A DNA stretch of 64,000 nucleotides from positions 744,001 through 808,000 of the forward strand of contig CAVZVI010000014.1 of assembly GCA_963778675.1 (NCBI GenBank), in the 5' to 3' direction. Each line of letters begins with the position of its first letter. Within the stretch, counting starts at the first letter, position 1. The notes beneath the pieces were generated by a model, which was given only the letters and a program-made list of their open reading frames with translations, did no database searches and had not been told where the DNA came from. The stretch is from CAWCDJ01 sp963778675. GTDB lineage: Bacteria > Acidobacteriota > Terriglobia > Bryobacterales > Bryobacteraceae. This document shows positions 35,703-46,200 of the stretch, piece by piece. Position numbers and translations under genes: made by a program.

Positions 35703-37442
35703 ATGATGAGCTCATTTTCATTTCTCGCGGCTGCCGCGCTGAAAGGCACGCTCGTCCTGGGCGCCGCATGGGCGGCCGCATTCCTGCTGCGCAGGCGTTC
35801 CGCGGCTTCCCGGCACCTGGTGTGGACCGCCGCCGCGGCGGCGCTGCTGGCGCTGCCCTTCCTCTCGCTCGGGCTTCCGGCGCTGCCGGTGCACGCTCCG
35901 GCGGCCGTCCTCGACCCCGGCCTGATCTTCCGCGTCTCGTCCACGGCCTCCCCGCAAACGCCCGCAGCCGGCCCCGGCGCCGCTGCCGCCGCTCGCGCCC
36001 AGGCTCCGGCGGCGCGTCTCGATCTCCGGCCTTGGATCCTGCTGCTGTGGGCCGCCGGCGCGGCCTTCGGCCTCATCCAGGTGCTGACCGCCTGGGCCGC
36101 CCTTTGGCGAATCCGCCGGTCGGCGCGCGTCCTGGCCCCCGGTGACGTCCCCGTCCTCGATGCCGGACCGGGTTGCATGCCCCTGGCCTTCGGGATCCTC
36201 CGCCCCGTGATTCTCCTGCCGTCGGAAGCGGCCCGGTGGAGCGAGGAGCGCCGCGCGGTCGTGCTGCGCCACGAACTCGCGCACGTGGAGCGGGGCGACC
36301 TGGCCACCCACCTCCTCGCGCGCATCGCCCTTGCGTTGTACTGGTGGAATCCGATCGCCTGGCTGGCCTGGCGCGAGTTCCTCAAAGAGCGTGAGCGCGC
36401 CGCCGACGATCTCGTACTGGCCTCCGGAACGCGCGCCTCCGACTACGCGGCCCACCTGCTCGAAATTGCCCGCGGGATGCAATCGCCTTCGCGGCTGGCC
36501 TCCGCGGCCATCGCCATGGCGCGTCCCTCGCAGCTCGAAGGCCGGCTGCTGGCAATTCTCGATTCCGGCGTGAACCGCCGCGCCGTCCGCCGCACGGCCC
36601 CGGCGCTGGCGGCATTCGCCGCCGTCGTCTTCATCGCTCCCCTGGCGGCCGTCCGCGCCCAGCAATCCGGGGGCGACGCCGCCAGCCTGGTGAAGCAGGG
36701 CGAACTCGCGGTCAAGGACCACCGGCTCGCGGAAGCCGAGGCTCTTTACGCCAAAGCCGCATCGCTCGGAGACTCCCCCGAAGTGGTTCCTGCCCTGATG
36801 TATCTGGGCCACACGGCCGAGCGCGAGCAGAATCTGCCCGCCGCCGAAGGATTCTTCGAACGGGCCTTTCATGCCAATCCCAACGGGCCGGATGCCGGAG
36901 CGGCGCTCAGCCAGTTAGCGGCTTTGAAGCGGAAGCAGGGCGGCAGCGATTCCGATATCGAATCGCTCTACCAGAGTGCGCTATCGCAACAGACACCCAA
37001 CTCTTCGGCCGCCGCGACCACGAAACAACTCTACGCCATGCTCTTGCGCCAGGAAAACCGCATTGCCGAAGCGGACAGCTATGAACAGCAGGCCCGCGAG
37101 ATCTACCGGGCGCGCATCACCCAACTCACGGAAGCATCGGCCGCCGGCACTCCCGCCTACCGTGTGGGCAGCGGCGTCAGCGCGCCCAGGCTCCTCTACA
37201 AGGTCGAGCCCGCCTACACCGAGGAAGCGCGCGCCGCCAGGTTCCAGGGCACCGTGCTTCTCTACGTCGAGATCGGCGCCGATGGCCTCGCACACAACAT
37301 CAGCGTCAAGAGGACTCTCGGCATGGGGCTCGATGAGAAGGCGATCGAAGCCGTGCTGAACTGGAAGTTCCAGCCCGGAATGAAAGACGGCCAGCCGGTT
37401 ACCGTCGCCGCCACCATCGAAGTGAATTTCCGGCTGCTCTGA
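35703..37442 (+). CDS. M56 (BlaR1-like) membrane metallopeptidase with TPR and TonB C-terminal domains
   Basis: 579 residues. Four membrane segments frame the gluzincin motif RHELAHVERGD (His190, Glu191, His194) with a further ligand near Glu231 (ERAADDLVL). After the last membrane segment (about 300-318) there is no penicillin-binding sensor. Instead there are TPR-like repeats (about 330-470) and a C-terminal TonB-like domain (about 490-579: KVEPAYTEEARAARFQGTV, LNWKFQPGMKDGQPV). It probably relays an envelope signal to the BlaI-like repressor; the ligand is unlikely to be a beta-lactam. Confidence 0.88.
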   Translation: MMSSFSFLAAAALKGTLVLGAAWAAAFLLRRRSAASRHLVWTAAAAALLALPFLSLGLPALPVHAPAAVLDPGLIFRVSSTASPQTPAAGPGAAAAARAQAPAARLDLRPWILLLWAAGAAFGLIQVLTAWAALWRIRRSARVLAPGDVPVLDAGPGCMPLAFGILRPVILLPSEAARWSEERRAVVLRHELAHVERGDLATHLLARIALALYWWNPIAWLAWREFLKERERAADDLVLASGTRASDYAAHLLEIARGMQSPSRLASAAIAMARPSQLEGRLLAILDSGVNRRAVRRTAPALAAFAAVVFIAPLAAVRAQQSGGDAASLVKQGELAVKDHRLAEAEALYAKAASLGDSPEVVPALMYLGHTAEREQNLPAAEGFFERAFHANPNGPDAGAALSQLAALKRKQGGSDSDIESLYQSALSQQTPNSSAAATTKQLYAMLLRQENRIAEADSYEQQAREIYRARITQLTEASAAGTPAYRVGSGVSAPRLLYKVEPAYTEEARAARFQGTVLLYVEIGADGLAHNISVKRTLGMGLDEKAIEAVLNWKFQPGMKDGQPVTVAATIEVNFRLL

Positions 37443-37448
37443 GCCGCG

Positions 37449-38081
37449 CTACTTCGGGTTGACGCGAAAATCGTCGAAGTACGTCACCGCGTCCGCCGTC
37501 GTGCTCAACCCGACCTTTCCCGGGCCCGTGAACGTTTTGTCCTGCCCCTGCAGAATCCGGCGATGGTCCATGTAGACCTGGAAGCGGTCGCCGCGAACCG
37601 AGACTTTCAGAATGCACCACGCATTCGTCGGGACCGGATGCCGCACCGCCGCCAGAAGCTGGAACCGCTGCCCGTTCTCTACCTTGTAGACCGACACGGT
37701 ATTGTTCAGGGCGTTGGCCCGCGCCACATAGTAGTTGTTCTCGTTGCGGTAGCGCCAGATCAGGCCGCCACCCGGGTCTTCATGCCCCGCCACCGCCTTC
37801 AACCGGACGCTGATGTCGCCGTCCTTGACATTCATGCTGTTGAAGATCGCGAGCGGCACGCGGTGGTTGTCGGTGACGTCGCTGGAGATCTGGCCAAGTA
37901 CGTAAGGCTGGGTCGGCGCGGTGTGATCTCTGAGGACCTCCCAACGCGGGGGCGCGCCACGGTTGGTCATTGCCGCGCTCCACCCCGGCGGCATCTTGCC
38001 GAGCGTCGCGGTGTCGAAATCCACTACCTTGCCGGACGACGCAATCAACCCGAGGGAAACCAACAACCCTAATGTCTTCAT
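37449..38081 (-). CDS. secreted concanavalin-like (DUF1080/LamG type) protein
   Basis: 210 residues with a short signal peptide (MKTLGLLVSLGLIASSG). The body looks like a laminin-G/glucanase-type beta jelly roll as seen in DUF1080: GGGLIWRYRNENNYYVARAN, VSVRGDRFQVYMDHRRIL, KVGLSTTADAVTYFDDFRV. No catalytic residues are clear, so carbohydrate binding is possible. It is convergent with the M56 gene. Confidence 0.75.
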   Translation of the reverse strand: MKTLGLLVSLGLIASSGKVVDFDTATLGKMPPGWSAAMTNRGAPPRWEVLRDHTAPTQPYVLGQISSDVTDNHRVPLAIFNSMNVKDGDISVRLKAVAGHEDPGGGLIWRYRNENNYYVARANALNNTVSVYKVENGQRFQLLAAVRHPVPTNAWCILKVSVRGDRFQVYMDHRRILQGQDKTFTGPGKVGLSTTADAVTYFDDFRVNPK

Positions 38082-38164
38082 AACCTTACGCTACAGCGTG
38101 CCGCCGCGGCTGAAAACCCTTACCTTCTTCCTTTTTAGCACGCTTTGGCTGCCGGGAATGTGAA

Positions 38165-39034
38165 TTAGAGCCTACTCCGCTGGCGCCAGGTATGAAAAAC
38201 GGTGGCCGTCAGGATCACCGCCCCTCCCGCGATCGACCATCCCCTCGGGCGTTCTCCGTGAACCAGCCAGGTCCACACCGGGTTCAGGGCCGGTTCGGTG
38301 ATCAGCAGGGTGGTGGCTTCAAACACAGGTACGTGTCTGAGACCGCGCGTCAACAGCAGGTAGGCCAGCCCGATTTGCACGGCACCCAGGTACAGAATTA
38401 CGCCCAGGTCGACCGCCGTTCCGCCTCGCACCGGTAGAGCCATCGGCAAGGCGCACAGGCACGCCAGGACGTTTCCCATCGCCACCGTGGGAATCCCGGC
38501 GTTGGACTCCTTGCCGCGCGCCAGCCAGCGCAAGCCAACCAGCAGCAGCGCATAAGTCAGGCCGCTGCATGCCCCCAGAATGTTCCCCAGAGGCGGATTC
38601 GGCGCCGTCGCGCTGCCCGCTTCCGACCCGATAAAGAAGACGCCGATCCCGCAGGCGACCACCAGCATATAGAGGAAGTCCTCGCGGCGCACCGGTTCGT
38701 GGAGCAGCAGCGGCCCCAGGATCAGCAGGTAAAGCGGCGACCCCGATTGCAGAAAGATGGCATTCGCCGAGGTGGTCAGCCGGTTTGCCAGAACGAACAG
38801 AATCAGGGTCGCCGCATATGCCGCCGCCACCGGGACCATGCGCCACGACCACCGCCGCGTTTCCGGCAGCAGGAGCAGCAGGAGTACCGCGGCCACCCCG
38901 CTGCGCGCGGAGGCCACCTGCCAGCCATTCAGGCTGACGGCCTTGATCGCCGCACCGCCCGTGGAAAACAGCAGCGCCGCCCCAAGAAGTTGGAGGCGGT
39001 GCCGTACGGGAGAGGAATCGCTCGGAACCTGCAA
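38165..39034 (-). CDS. EamA/DMT-family transporter
   Basis: 289 residues, ten hydrophobic segments in two repeats, typical of the drug/metabolite transporter superfamily (EamA, RhaT-like). Family features include LLFSTGGAAIKAVSL in the first repeat and EPALNPVWTWLVHGE near the end of the second. It exports or exchanges a small metabolite across the inner membrane; substrate unknown. No operon partner is obvious. Confidence 0.88.
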   Translation of the reverse strand: MQVPSDSSPVRHRLQLLGAALLFSTGGAAIKAVSLNGWQVASARSGVAAVLLLLLLPETRRWSWRMVPVAAAYAATLILFVLANRLTTSANAIFLQSGSPLYLLILGPLLLHEPVRREDFLYMLVVACGIGVFFIGSEAGSATAPNPPLGNILGACSGLTYALLLVGLRWLARGKESNAGIPTVAMGNVLACLCALPMALPVRGGTAVDLGVILYLGAVQIGLAYLLLTRGLRHVPVFEATTLLITEPALNPVWTWLVHGERPRGWSIAGGAVILTATVFHTWRQRSRL

Positions 39035-39446
39035 TGGCTCACGATACCATGCCCGTCCTGGCCGGGCGCCTCCTTCCTCCCCGCCTCATCTCACGCCGAA
39101 TCCCATAATCCCCGTACCAAATCTCATATCGTCGTAACTCGCTGATTTGCCGAGGCCTGTGGTTCTGTAGCCCGGCCTCGTGCGCTTCCGGCTATACCAT
39201 TTGGCGTTTTGAGGATTTCGGGAAAAATCCGCCAACTCATTAACCTTGAAACGGTTGTTAATTCCTGGACGAATGGAAGCAGACTTGCAGTTCGGCGGGC
39301 ATCAGGTATCGCTATCTCGCTTTGGTGCAGGCGCCGGAAGCGCACGAGGGATTCGTGTGTCCTCCGTGGCGGACTTTTCCACCTTGCAGGTAGCGGTTCC
39401 CGTTCAGGGACGACTTACAGTCCTGTATCTACGGAAGGAGTTCTCT
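39035..39446. other. 412-base intergenic region before first TonB-dependent receptor
   Basis: No gene is supported here; a longer in-frame extension of the receptor to 39246 has no ribosome site and would displace the signal peptide. The region contains one hairpin, CGAGGCC (39152-39158) with GGCCTCG (39175-39181) around a 16-base loop, and probably the promoter and leader of the receptor gene. I could not fix the promoter elements. AAGGAG just before the ATG at 39447 is the ribosome site. Confidence 0.5.
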
Positions 39447-42400
39447 ATGCGCAAATCAGACCATCGACATCACATATGGAAGGCAGCGTTCTCCGCACTT
39501 CTGCTTCTCCTGCTTGCTGCGAGCGTACTCAACGCTCAAACCGAAAACGCCCAGCTTTCCGGGATCGTGACCGACGCCACGGGGGCGGTCGTTCCGGGCG
39601 CCAGCGTGGCAATCAGGAATATTGACACCGGGACAAGCCGCACGGCCACTACCTCGGCCGGCGGAGTCTATGCACTTGCGGATTTGCGGCCGGGCACCTA
39701 CGATGTCACCGTCACCGCCCAGGGGTTTTCAACGGTAAAGGGCAGGGTTACGGTGACCGTCGGAGCCCGGGCCAGCCAGGACTTTAAACTGGAAGTCGGC
39801 CAGACCACCACGGTGGTTGAAGTGGAAGAGAACGCAGCCGCGGTGAATACCGTTTCGCAGACGCTGGGTTCGACGATCACCTCGTCTGAAGTTCTCCAGT
39901 TGCCGACGATTTCCCGCGATCCTTACGCCCTGGTGGCGACCGTCGGAAACGTGTCCAACTCCGACCCCTCCGGCCGCGGCGTCGGCTATGCCATCAACGG
40001 CCAGCGCTCTTCGGGCACGAATGTGCTGCTCGACGGCACGGCCAACAATGACGAATTCACGGCTACCGCGGGCCAGCGCGTGCCGCTTGATTCGGTGCAG
40101 GAGTTCAGCGTTCTGACCAATAACTTCACCGCTGAATTCGGACGCGCGTCGGCCGGGGTGGTCAATGTGGCCACCAAGTCAGGCACGAACGATTATCATG
40201 GCTCGGCCTACGAATTCGGCCGTTTCTCGAAACTCGCTTCGAACGATTTCAACGACAACGCCAACGGAATCCCGAAGTCCGTTTTCACGCGCAATCAGTT
40301 CGGTTACTCGATCGGCGGGCCGGTGCTGCCCAAGCTGAAGAACAAGCTGTTCTTCTTCAACAACACCGAATGGATCCGGGTCCGCAGCAGCGCGTTTTCG
40401 GATGTGCTGGTTCCGACGCAGCAGTTCATCAGCCTGGCGGCCCCGGCGACGCAAACCTTTTTCCAGCAGTTCGGCACGCTGCGCCCCGGCCTCGTCAACC
40501 TCGGCACTTACACCAAGGGCGACCTGATTTCGCGGGGGGTAACGCTCTGTCCGGCGACCGGCATGTGCGCCGGCCTGCCCGACAGCACACCGTTGTTCCA
40601 GCGCGTGGCGTACAACTACCCGTCCGACTCGGGCGGCGGCTCCCCGCAGAACACGTATCTGACAGTGGGGCGCGTGGATTACAACATGTCGGACAAGACC
40701 CAGATGTACGTCCGGTATTCGCTTTCGAACGAACTCGACTTCGCCGGCAGCGTCAGCAACAGCCCCTATGCCGGCTATGATTCGCCGAACACGCAGGTCA
40801 ACAACAGCGTTCTTTACTCGCTGACCCGCTCGATCTCTCCCACCTTCATCTCGCAGTCCAAGGTGGATTTCAACCGGTTCAATAACCAGCAGCCGTTCGG
40901 TACGGCCCCGGCAAGTCCGACGCTGTACCTGGGAAGCGCCACCGTCGCGACGTCGATTCTGGGAAATGACGTCGCCCTCCCGGGATACGACCCCTACACC
41001 CCCGGCAACAGCATTCCGTTCGGCGGACCGCAGAACTTCGTCGAGCTGTATCAGGACTTCTCGAAGGTCGCCGGCAGCCACACCGTCAAGTTCGGGGCGA
41101 ATTTCACGTACCTGCGCGACAACCGCACTTTCGGCGCCTATGAGACGGCCGTCGAAGCGCTGGGCAACAAACTGTCGACCGGAATGGAAAACTTCCTGCA
41201 AGGCCAGGTCTATCAGTTCCAGGCGGCTGTGAACCCGCAGGGCAAGTTTCCCTGCGCGAGCACTGCCAACCCGACTCCCGATTGCACCGTCAACCTGCCC
41301 GTCGGCGCGCCGAATTTCAGCCGCAGCAACCGCTATAAAGAGTACGGCCTGTACCTCGAGGATACGTGGAGAATCACCGAGCGGCTCACGCTGAACTACG
41401 GGCTGCGGTGGGAAGTGTTCGGCCCGCAGCACAACAAAGACGCTTCGCTCGATTCCAACTTCTACCTGGGCTCGGGCAGCAACCTCTACCAGCAGATCGC
41501 GGCCGGCTCGGTCGACACCGTTCCCAACAGCCCCATCGGCGCCTTGTGGAACACTGCCTATACCAACTTCGGGCCGCGGATCGGAATTGCCTACGACCTG
41601 TTCGGCGACGGTAAGACGAGCCTCCGCGGCGGCTACGGCCGTTATTTCGAGCGGAACTTCGGCAACGTCACCTTCAATGTCATCCAGAATCCTCCGAACT
41701 ACGCGGTGCTCTCTCTGTATGCAGGTTCGGACCTGCCGACCATTCCGCTCTCCACCAGCAATGCCGGACCTTTGGCCGGATCGAGCGGCAGCAAAGCGCT
41801 CCCGGCGGTATCGCTCCGCGCGGTGAACCCCAATATCAAGACGGCCTACGTCGATTCCTTCAGCGCCGCGCTCGAGCATCGCTTCGGGGACCGGATCGTC
41901 ACGGCCGTGGAGTACAGCCGCTCCAGCGGCCAGAACCAGTACAGCATCGCCAACATCAACGAAACGGGCTCGGGGAACTACTACCTCGGTATTCCCTGCA
42001 CGCCCGGCACCGACGGCAATCCGGGCACTTGCACAAGCCGGATCCGGTCCACGCAGTTTTCGAATATCAACTTCCGCACCAACGGCGGCGTGTCGAGCTA
42101 TGACGCCATGAACCTGCGGCTGGACTGGCGCGGCAAATACGGCCTCAACCTGCGCGCCAACTATACCTGGTCGCATGCCATCGACGACCTGAGCGACGTG
42201 TTCAGCTCCTCGGGCAACCAGTTCAATCTCGGAGGGCTCGATCCGTTCAACCCCGCCCAGGATAAGGGTAATTCCTACTATGACATGCGGCAGCGCTTCA
42301 CCTTTGGCGGTGTCTGGAGCATCCCGTATAAGTCCACGAGTTCCTTCGGCAAGTACGCTCTCGAGGGCTGGTCGGTCGTCCCGATCTTCACCGCCCACGT

Positions 42401-42854
42401 GGGCTCTCCGTATTCCGTCTACGACTGCACCAACGGGTATAGCGTCTGCCCGTATGCCATGTTCACGGGCCCGGTGGCGAGCGGCGCGAATACGCCGTTG
42501 ACGCCCACTGCGACGCCGAACAACTTCGTCTATTACAACTACACCAACCTGCTGACGCCGTCCTGGTACAACCCGAAGACCGGCATCGCGGATTTCGGTC
42601 CGTACCCCAGCAGCATGATCGGCCGCAACTTCTTCGTCGGGCCGGGATCGTGGAATCTCGACCTCGCCATTCACAAGACGATTCCGGTGACGGAGAGATT
42701 CAAACTGCAGCTCCGCCTGGAGGGCTACAACTTCTTCAACCACCCGAACCTGGCAATCAACGGCGGCGACGCGGATGTTTCCTCCGCATCCTACATGGAT
42801 GCCTATTACACGGGCCGCCGGTTCTTCCAGGTCGCACTCCGGCTGGATTTCTAA
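39447..42854 (+). CDS. TonB-dependent receptor with N-terminal carboxypeptidase-regulatory-like domain (Oar-like)
   Basis: 1135 residues from the ATG at 39447. Signal peptide to about 34 (FSALLLLLLAASVLNAQ); CarboxypepD_reg-like beta-sandwich about 36-120 (GIVTDATGAVVPGASVAIRN, LRPGTYDVTVTAQGF); plug domain about 125-230; then an outer-membrane barrel ending in the aromatic terminus VALRLDF. No SusD-like partner lies nearby. Such receptors are multiplied in Solibacter-group genomes and import large ligands, possibly oligosaccharides or peptides. A terminator follows. Confidence 0.92.
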   Translation: MRKSDHRHHIWKAAFSALLLLLLAASVLNAQTENAQLSGIVTDATGAVVPGASVAIRNIDTGTSRTATTSAGGVYALADLRPGTYDVTVTAQGFSTVKGRVTVTVGARASQDFKLEVGQTTTVVEVEENAAAVNTVSQTLGSTITSSEVLQLPTISRDPYALVATVGNVSNSDPSGRGVGYAINGQRSSGTNVLLDGTANNDEFTATAGQRVPLDSVQEFSVLTNNFTAEFGRASAGVVNVATKSGTNDYHGSAYEFGRFSKLASNDFNDNANGIPKSVFTRNQFGYSIGGPVLPKLKNKLFFFNNTEWIRVRSSAFSDVLVPTQQFISLAAPATQTFFQQFGTLRPGLVNLGTYTKGDLISRGVTLCPATGMCAGLPDSTPLFQRVAYNYPSDSGGGSPQNTYLTVGRVDYNMSDKTQMYVRYSLSNELDFAGSVSNSPYAGYDSPNTQVNNSVLYSLTRSISPTFISQSKVDFNRFNNQQPFGTAPASPTLYLGSATVATSILGNDVALPGYDPYTPGNSIPFGGPQNFVELYQDFSKVAGSHTVKFGANFTYLRDNRTFGAYETAVEALGNKLSTGMENFLQGQVYQFQAAVNPQGKFPCASTANPTPDCTVNLPVGAPNFSRSNRYKEYGLYLEDTWRITERLTLNYGLRWEVFGPQHNKDASLDSNFYLGSGSNLYQQIAAGSVDTVPNSPIGALWNTAYTNFGPRIGIAYDLFGDGKTSLRGGYGRYFERNFGNVTFNVIQNPPNYAVLSLYAGSDLPTIPLSTSNAGPLAGSSGSKALPAVSLRAVNPNIKTAYVDSFSAALEHRFGDRIVTAVEYSRSSGQNQYSIANINETGSGNYYLGIPCTPGTDGNPGTCTSRIRSTQFSNINFRTNGGVSSYDAMNLRLDWRGKYGLNLRANYTWSHAIDDLSDVFSSSGNQFNLGGLDPFNPAQDKGNSYYDMRQRFTFGGVWSIPYKSTSSFGKYALEGWSVVPIFTAHVGSPYSVYDCTNGYSVCPYAMFTGPVASGANTPLTPTATPNNFVYYNYTNLLTPSWYNPKTGIADFGPYPSSMIGRNFFVGPGSWNLDLAIHKTIPVTERFKLQLRLEGYNFFNHPNLAINGGDADVSSASYMDAYYTGRRFFQVALRLDF

Positions 42855-42886
42855 CCGGAACCGCCAACCGAGTCTCCGAAGCTGAC

Positions 42887-42916
42887 GGGGCGCCCCTCGG
42901 GGCGCCCTTCTTGTTT
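42887..42916 (+). terminator. intrinsic terminator after first TonB-dependent receptor
   Basis: GGGCGCC (42888-42894), loop CCTCGG, GGCGCCC (42901-42907), then TTCTTGTTT. It separates transcription of the two receptor genes. Confidence 0.8.
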
Positions 42917-42980
42917 CCTAGGGTATTTCCCCTATTTCAGCCCGTATCCCCTCGATAAAGACTTTTTTGTTTTAAGACTT

Positions 42981-43054
42981 TATACTCTGTGATAAAATTT
43001 GCTACATCCAAGAGGTAGTCGGACCTCATGTCCGGTGCGTGATCCGTACCGGAC
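42981..43054 (+). promoter_or_regulatory. putative promoter and structured leader of second TonB-dependent receptor
   Basis: Candidate -10 elements are TATACT (42981-42986) and TGTGATAAA (42988-42996). Downstream lies a hairpin of GTCCGGTGCG (43030-43039) with CGTACCGGAC (43045-43054), 10 pairs including one G-U, loop TGATC. The left arm can instead pair with CGGAC at 43020-43024, so two structures exclude each other. The leader to the ATG would be about 230-250 bases. Regulation is inferred. Confidence 0.45.
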
Positions 43055-43237
43055 GGTCGTTTTACGGGCTGATAAGGCTCATTCGTTTCGCCTTGGAGTT
43101 TATTTGGCACTTTCTACATGCTTCGCGCGATGTTCTTGCCGGCCGGCCGAGGATTGGCAAGCGAGCGGAAGCCTGATGCCTGGCCAGGTGTGCGAATGAG
43201 AAATCGGGGAGGTCCCCGCATTTCGCTAGGAGGCAAA

Positions 43238-46200
43238 ATGTATCGGATGTTTAGTTCGCAGAAAGGACGGCGACTCCTGTTGCCGTTGTTGGCGATCCCG
43301 CTTTTGATCGTGCCATGTGTTTTGGCGCAGGAGACCACGGCGGGTTTGCAGGGTACGGTACGGGACCCCAGCGGCGCTGTAATTGCCAAAGCCGCCGTCG
43401 AGGTAACCAGCCCTTCGCTGATTGGCTTGAAGAGGGCGGAAACCGATCAGGCCGGCTACTACCGGTTTGCCAACCTGCCGCCGGGCACTTACTCGGTGAC
43501 GGTGACGTCCACTGGATTTCGCACCTATAAGCAAGGGGGCATCGTGCTGGAAGTCGGGCACCTCCCGACGATGGATGTGAAGATGGAGTTGGGCACGGCC
43601 ACCGAAGTGGTAGAGGTTTCCGCGCAGGCAGCGCTGATCGACCCCACCCAAAGCAAGGTGCAGACCAACATTCCCCAGACCAGCCTGATGAATCTGCCTA
43701 CCCAAAGCCTCTCGTACCAGAGCGTCATCCAATTCGCTCCCGGCGCCCGCTTCGAGCCGCTGCAGAACAGCACGGCGCAAACCAGCAACAACTACGCCAA
43801 CAACGGGTTCCAGATCAACGGCGCGAGCAACTCCGAAAACTCCTACCTGGTAGACGGGCTGGAGACCGCCTCGATCTTCGACGGACACTCGCAAGCCAAC
43901 GTGCCGATGGACTTCATCGATGAAGTGCAGGTGAAGACCAGCGGTTTCGAGGCCGAGTACGGCGGCGCGCTGGGCGGCGTCGTGAACGTCATTTCCAAGC
44001 GCGGCTCGAACGAGTGGCATGGCGGCATCTTCCTGAACTACAACGCGGACCGCTTCAATGCCGCTCCCAACCCCAACCAGTTGCGCAATCCCCAGTACCC
44101 CGCCAACCTCGGCGGCGCGCCGAGACTGGATCAGCCTCTCGAGTACTACTACCCGGTGAAAGACCATTCGCGGATCATCGATCCGGGCTTCACGCTGGGA
44201 GGCAGCCTGATCAAAGACCGTCTGTGGATTTTCCTCGGCAGCGAACCGGACTTTAACCAGTTGCGGCGCACGGTGAACTTCGCGCCCTCTTCGGGAGCGC
44301 CCGGCCTGCGGACGTTCAACGACAACAATTACACTTACTTCTCGTCCGCGCGCGTGGATTTCCGGGCCACCGAGAAGATTCGTCTTTACGGCTCCTGGCA
44401 GTACAGCTACGAACGCGGCACCGGCACTTCTTTGCCGGCCGCCGACGATGTTCATGGGCAATTCAATTCGGCTTCGACAACGAACCCGGACAACTGGAAC
44501 GGCGGTATCGGCTACGTTGCGCCGCAGGTGATCTACAACACGGGGGCCGATATCAGCATTACGCCCACCGTGATCGCAACCACCCGGTTCGGCTACTTCT
44601 ATTACAACTACGAGGACCGCGGTCTTCCCAGCGGGATCCGCTACATTTACCGCGACACCAACTATCCCTACAGCACCGGCAACGCGCCGGCACTGGCGGG
44701 CACCAAGGCCCTGGACGGGACCGGGCTGCCGTCGAGTTTCGTGAATTCGACGGGCTGGGCCAACATCGGTGCGAACTCGCAAACGGCCTACGACATCTTT
44801 AAGCGCTACAGTTTCAACCAGGACCTGGCGTTCTTCAAGAACTTCGCGGGAACTCACAACGTGAAAGTCGGTTATGGCTTCAATCATGGCCTGAACGACA
44901 CGCTCAGCGGCGTTTTCAATACCGCGGATGTTTACGTCGCGTACAATGTTCCCTACGCTCCGCAGACCACCAACGGGCAGGCCCGCTGCGCGGCTATTGT
45001 CGCCCAGAACGTGAGCAACTACGGGGTCGCCGGCGGCAACACCGACGGGACGGCCTGTCAGGGCCTGTGGGGCACGGTGAACCTTCGCGACGTCGCCACC
45101 ACCGGCAAAGTGGGCAACTGGAACCACTCTTTCTACGTGCAGGACGCCTGGACCGTCGGCAGGGGCCTGACGTTGAATCTCGGCCTCCGTCTGGACAAGG
45201 AGAACCTTCCCTCCTACAACACGCTTCCGGGCTTCGAGGGAATCAGCTTCGGATGGGGCGACAAGCTTGCCCCGCGCCTGGGCGCCGCCTACGACGTGCT
45301 GCACAATGGCAAGCTCAAGGTGTACGGCAGCTTCGGATACTTCTACGACATTATGAAGTTCCAACTGCCGCGCGGCAGTTTCGGCGGCGATTACTGGCAC
45401 GACTGCGTGTATGCGCTGGATTCACCGGACTTTAACCAGATCATCCCGCAGCGCGATTCGCAGGGCCACTACTGCCCGCTGGGCGGCGGCAGCGTGGCCG
45501 CCAACGGCAGTTTCCCGGCGATGCGCTTCATTGAGAACGTCGATTACCGCGCGCCCTCCAACGACCCGAATCAGGCGGGCTCTCTCGGCGCGACGGGCCT
45601 GGTCGATCCGAACCTGAAGCCCATGAAGCAGCACGTCATGACCATCGGCGCCTCGTGGGAGCTCAGGCACGATCTCGTGTTCGAGCCTGTCTACACGCGC
45701 ACCCGCCTCGACCGGACCATCGAAGATGCCGGCACGATCACGCAGGACGGCGAGATTTACTACATCACGAATCCCGGCTTCGGCATCAATGCCACGGTGC
45801 CCAATTGCAACGGCTGCCCTCCCAATATCAAGGCGATCCGGGACTATGACGGCCTGGAACTCCGGCTCACCAAGAGATTCAGCCACGATTGGTTCGGCGC
45901 GTTCTCTTATACGTACAGCCGGCTGTGGGGCAACTACGACGGACTGACCTCCACCGATGTCAGCGACAGCATCGGCCGCAACGGCGCCAACACCGACCGT
46001 GCGTTCGACGAGCCGTTCATGTCGTTCAACGCGCACGGCCAGAGCGTCTCCGGGCCTCTCGGCACCGACCGTCCGCACACCTTCAAGGCGAACGTCTACT
46101 ACAACCTTAAGTGGTGGAAGTTCAACACGGTGATGGGTCTGTTCGAGCAGGTGTACTCAGGTACTCCGCTGAGCAGCTACATCAGTGTGTGGGGCGCTCC

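Noticed and set aside
40179..42743. 854-residue minus-strand open frame
   Set aside because: Lies wholly antisense to the TonB-dependent receptor, lacks any recognisable domain and is explained by codon bias in GC-rich DNA.
43226..45400. 724-residue minus-strand open frame
   Set aside because: Antisense to the second receptor; Arg/Val/Gly-rich shadow with no motif.
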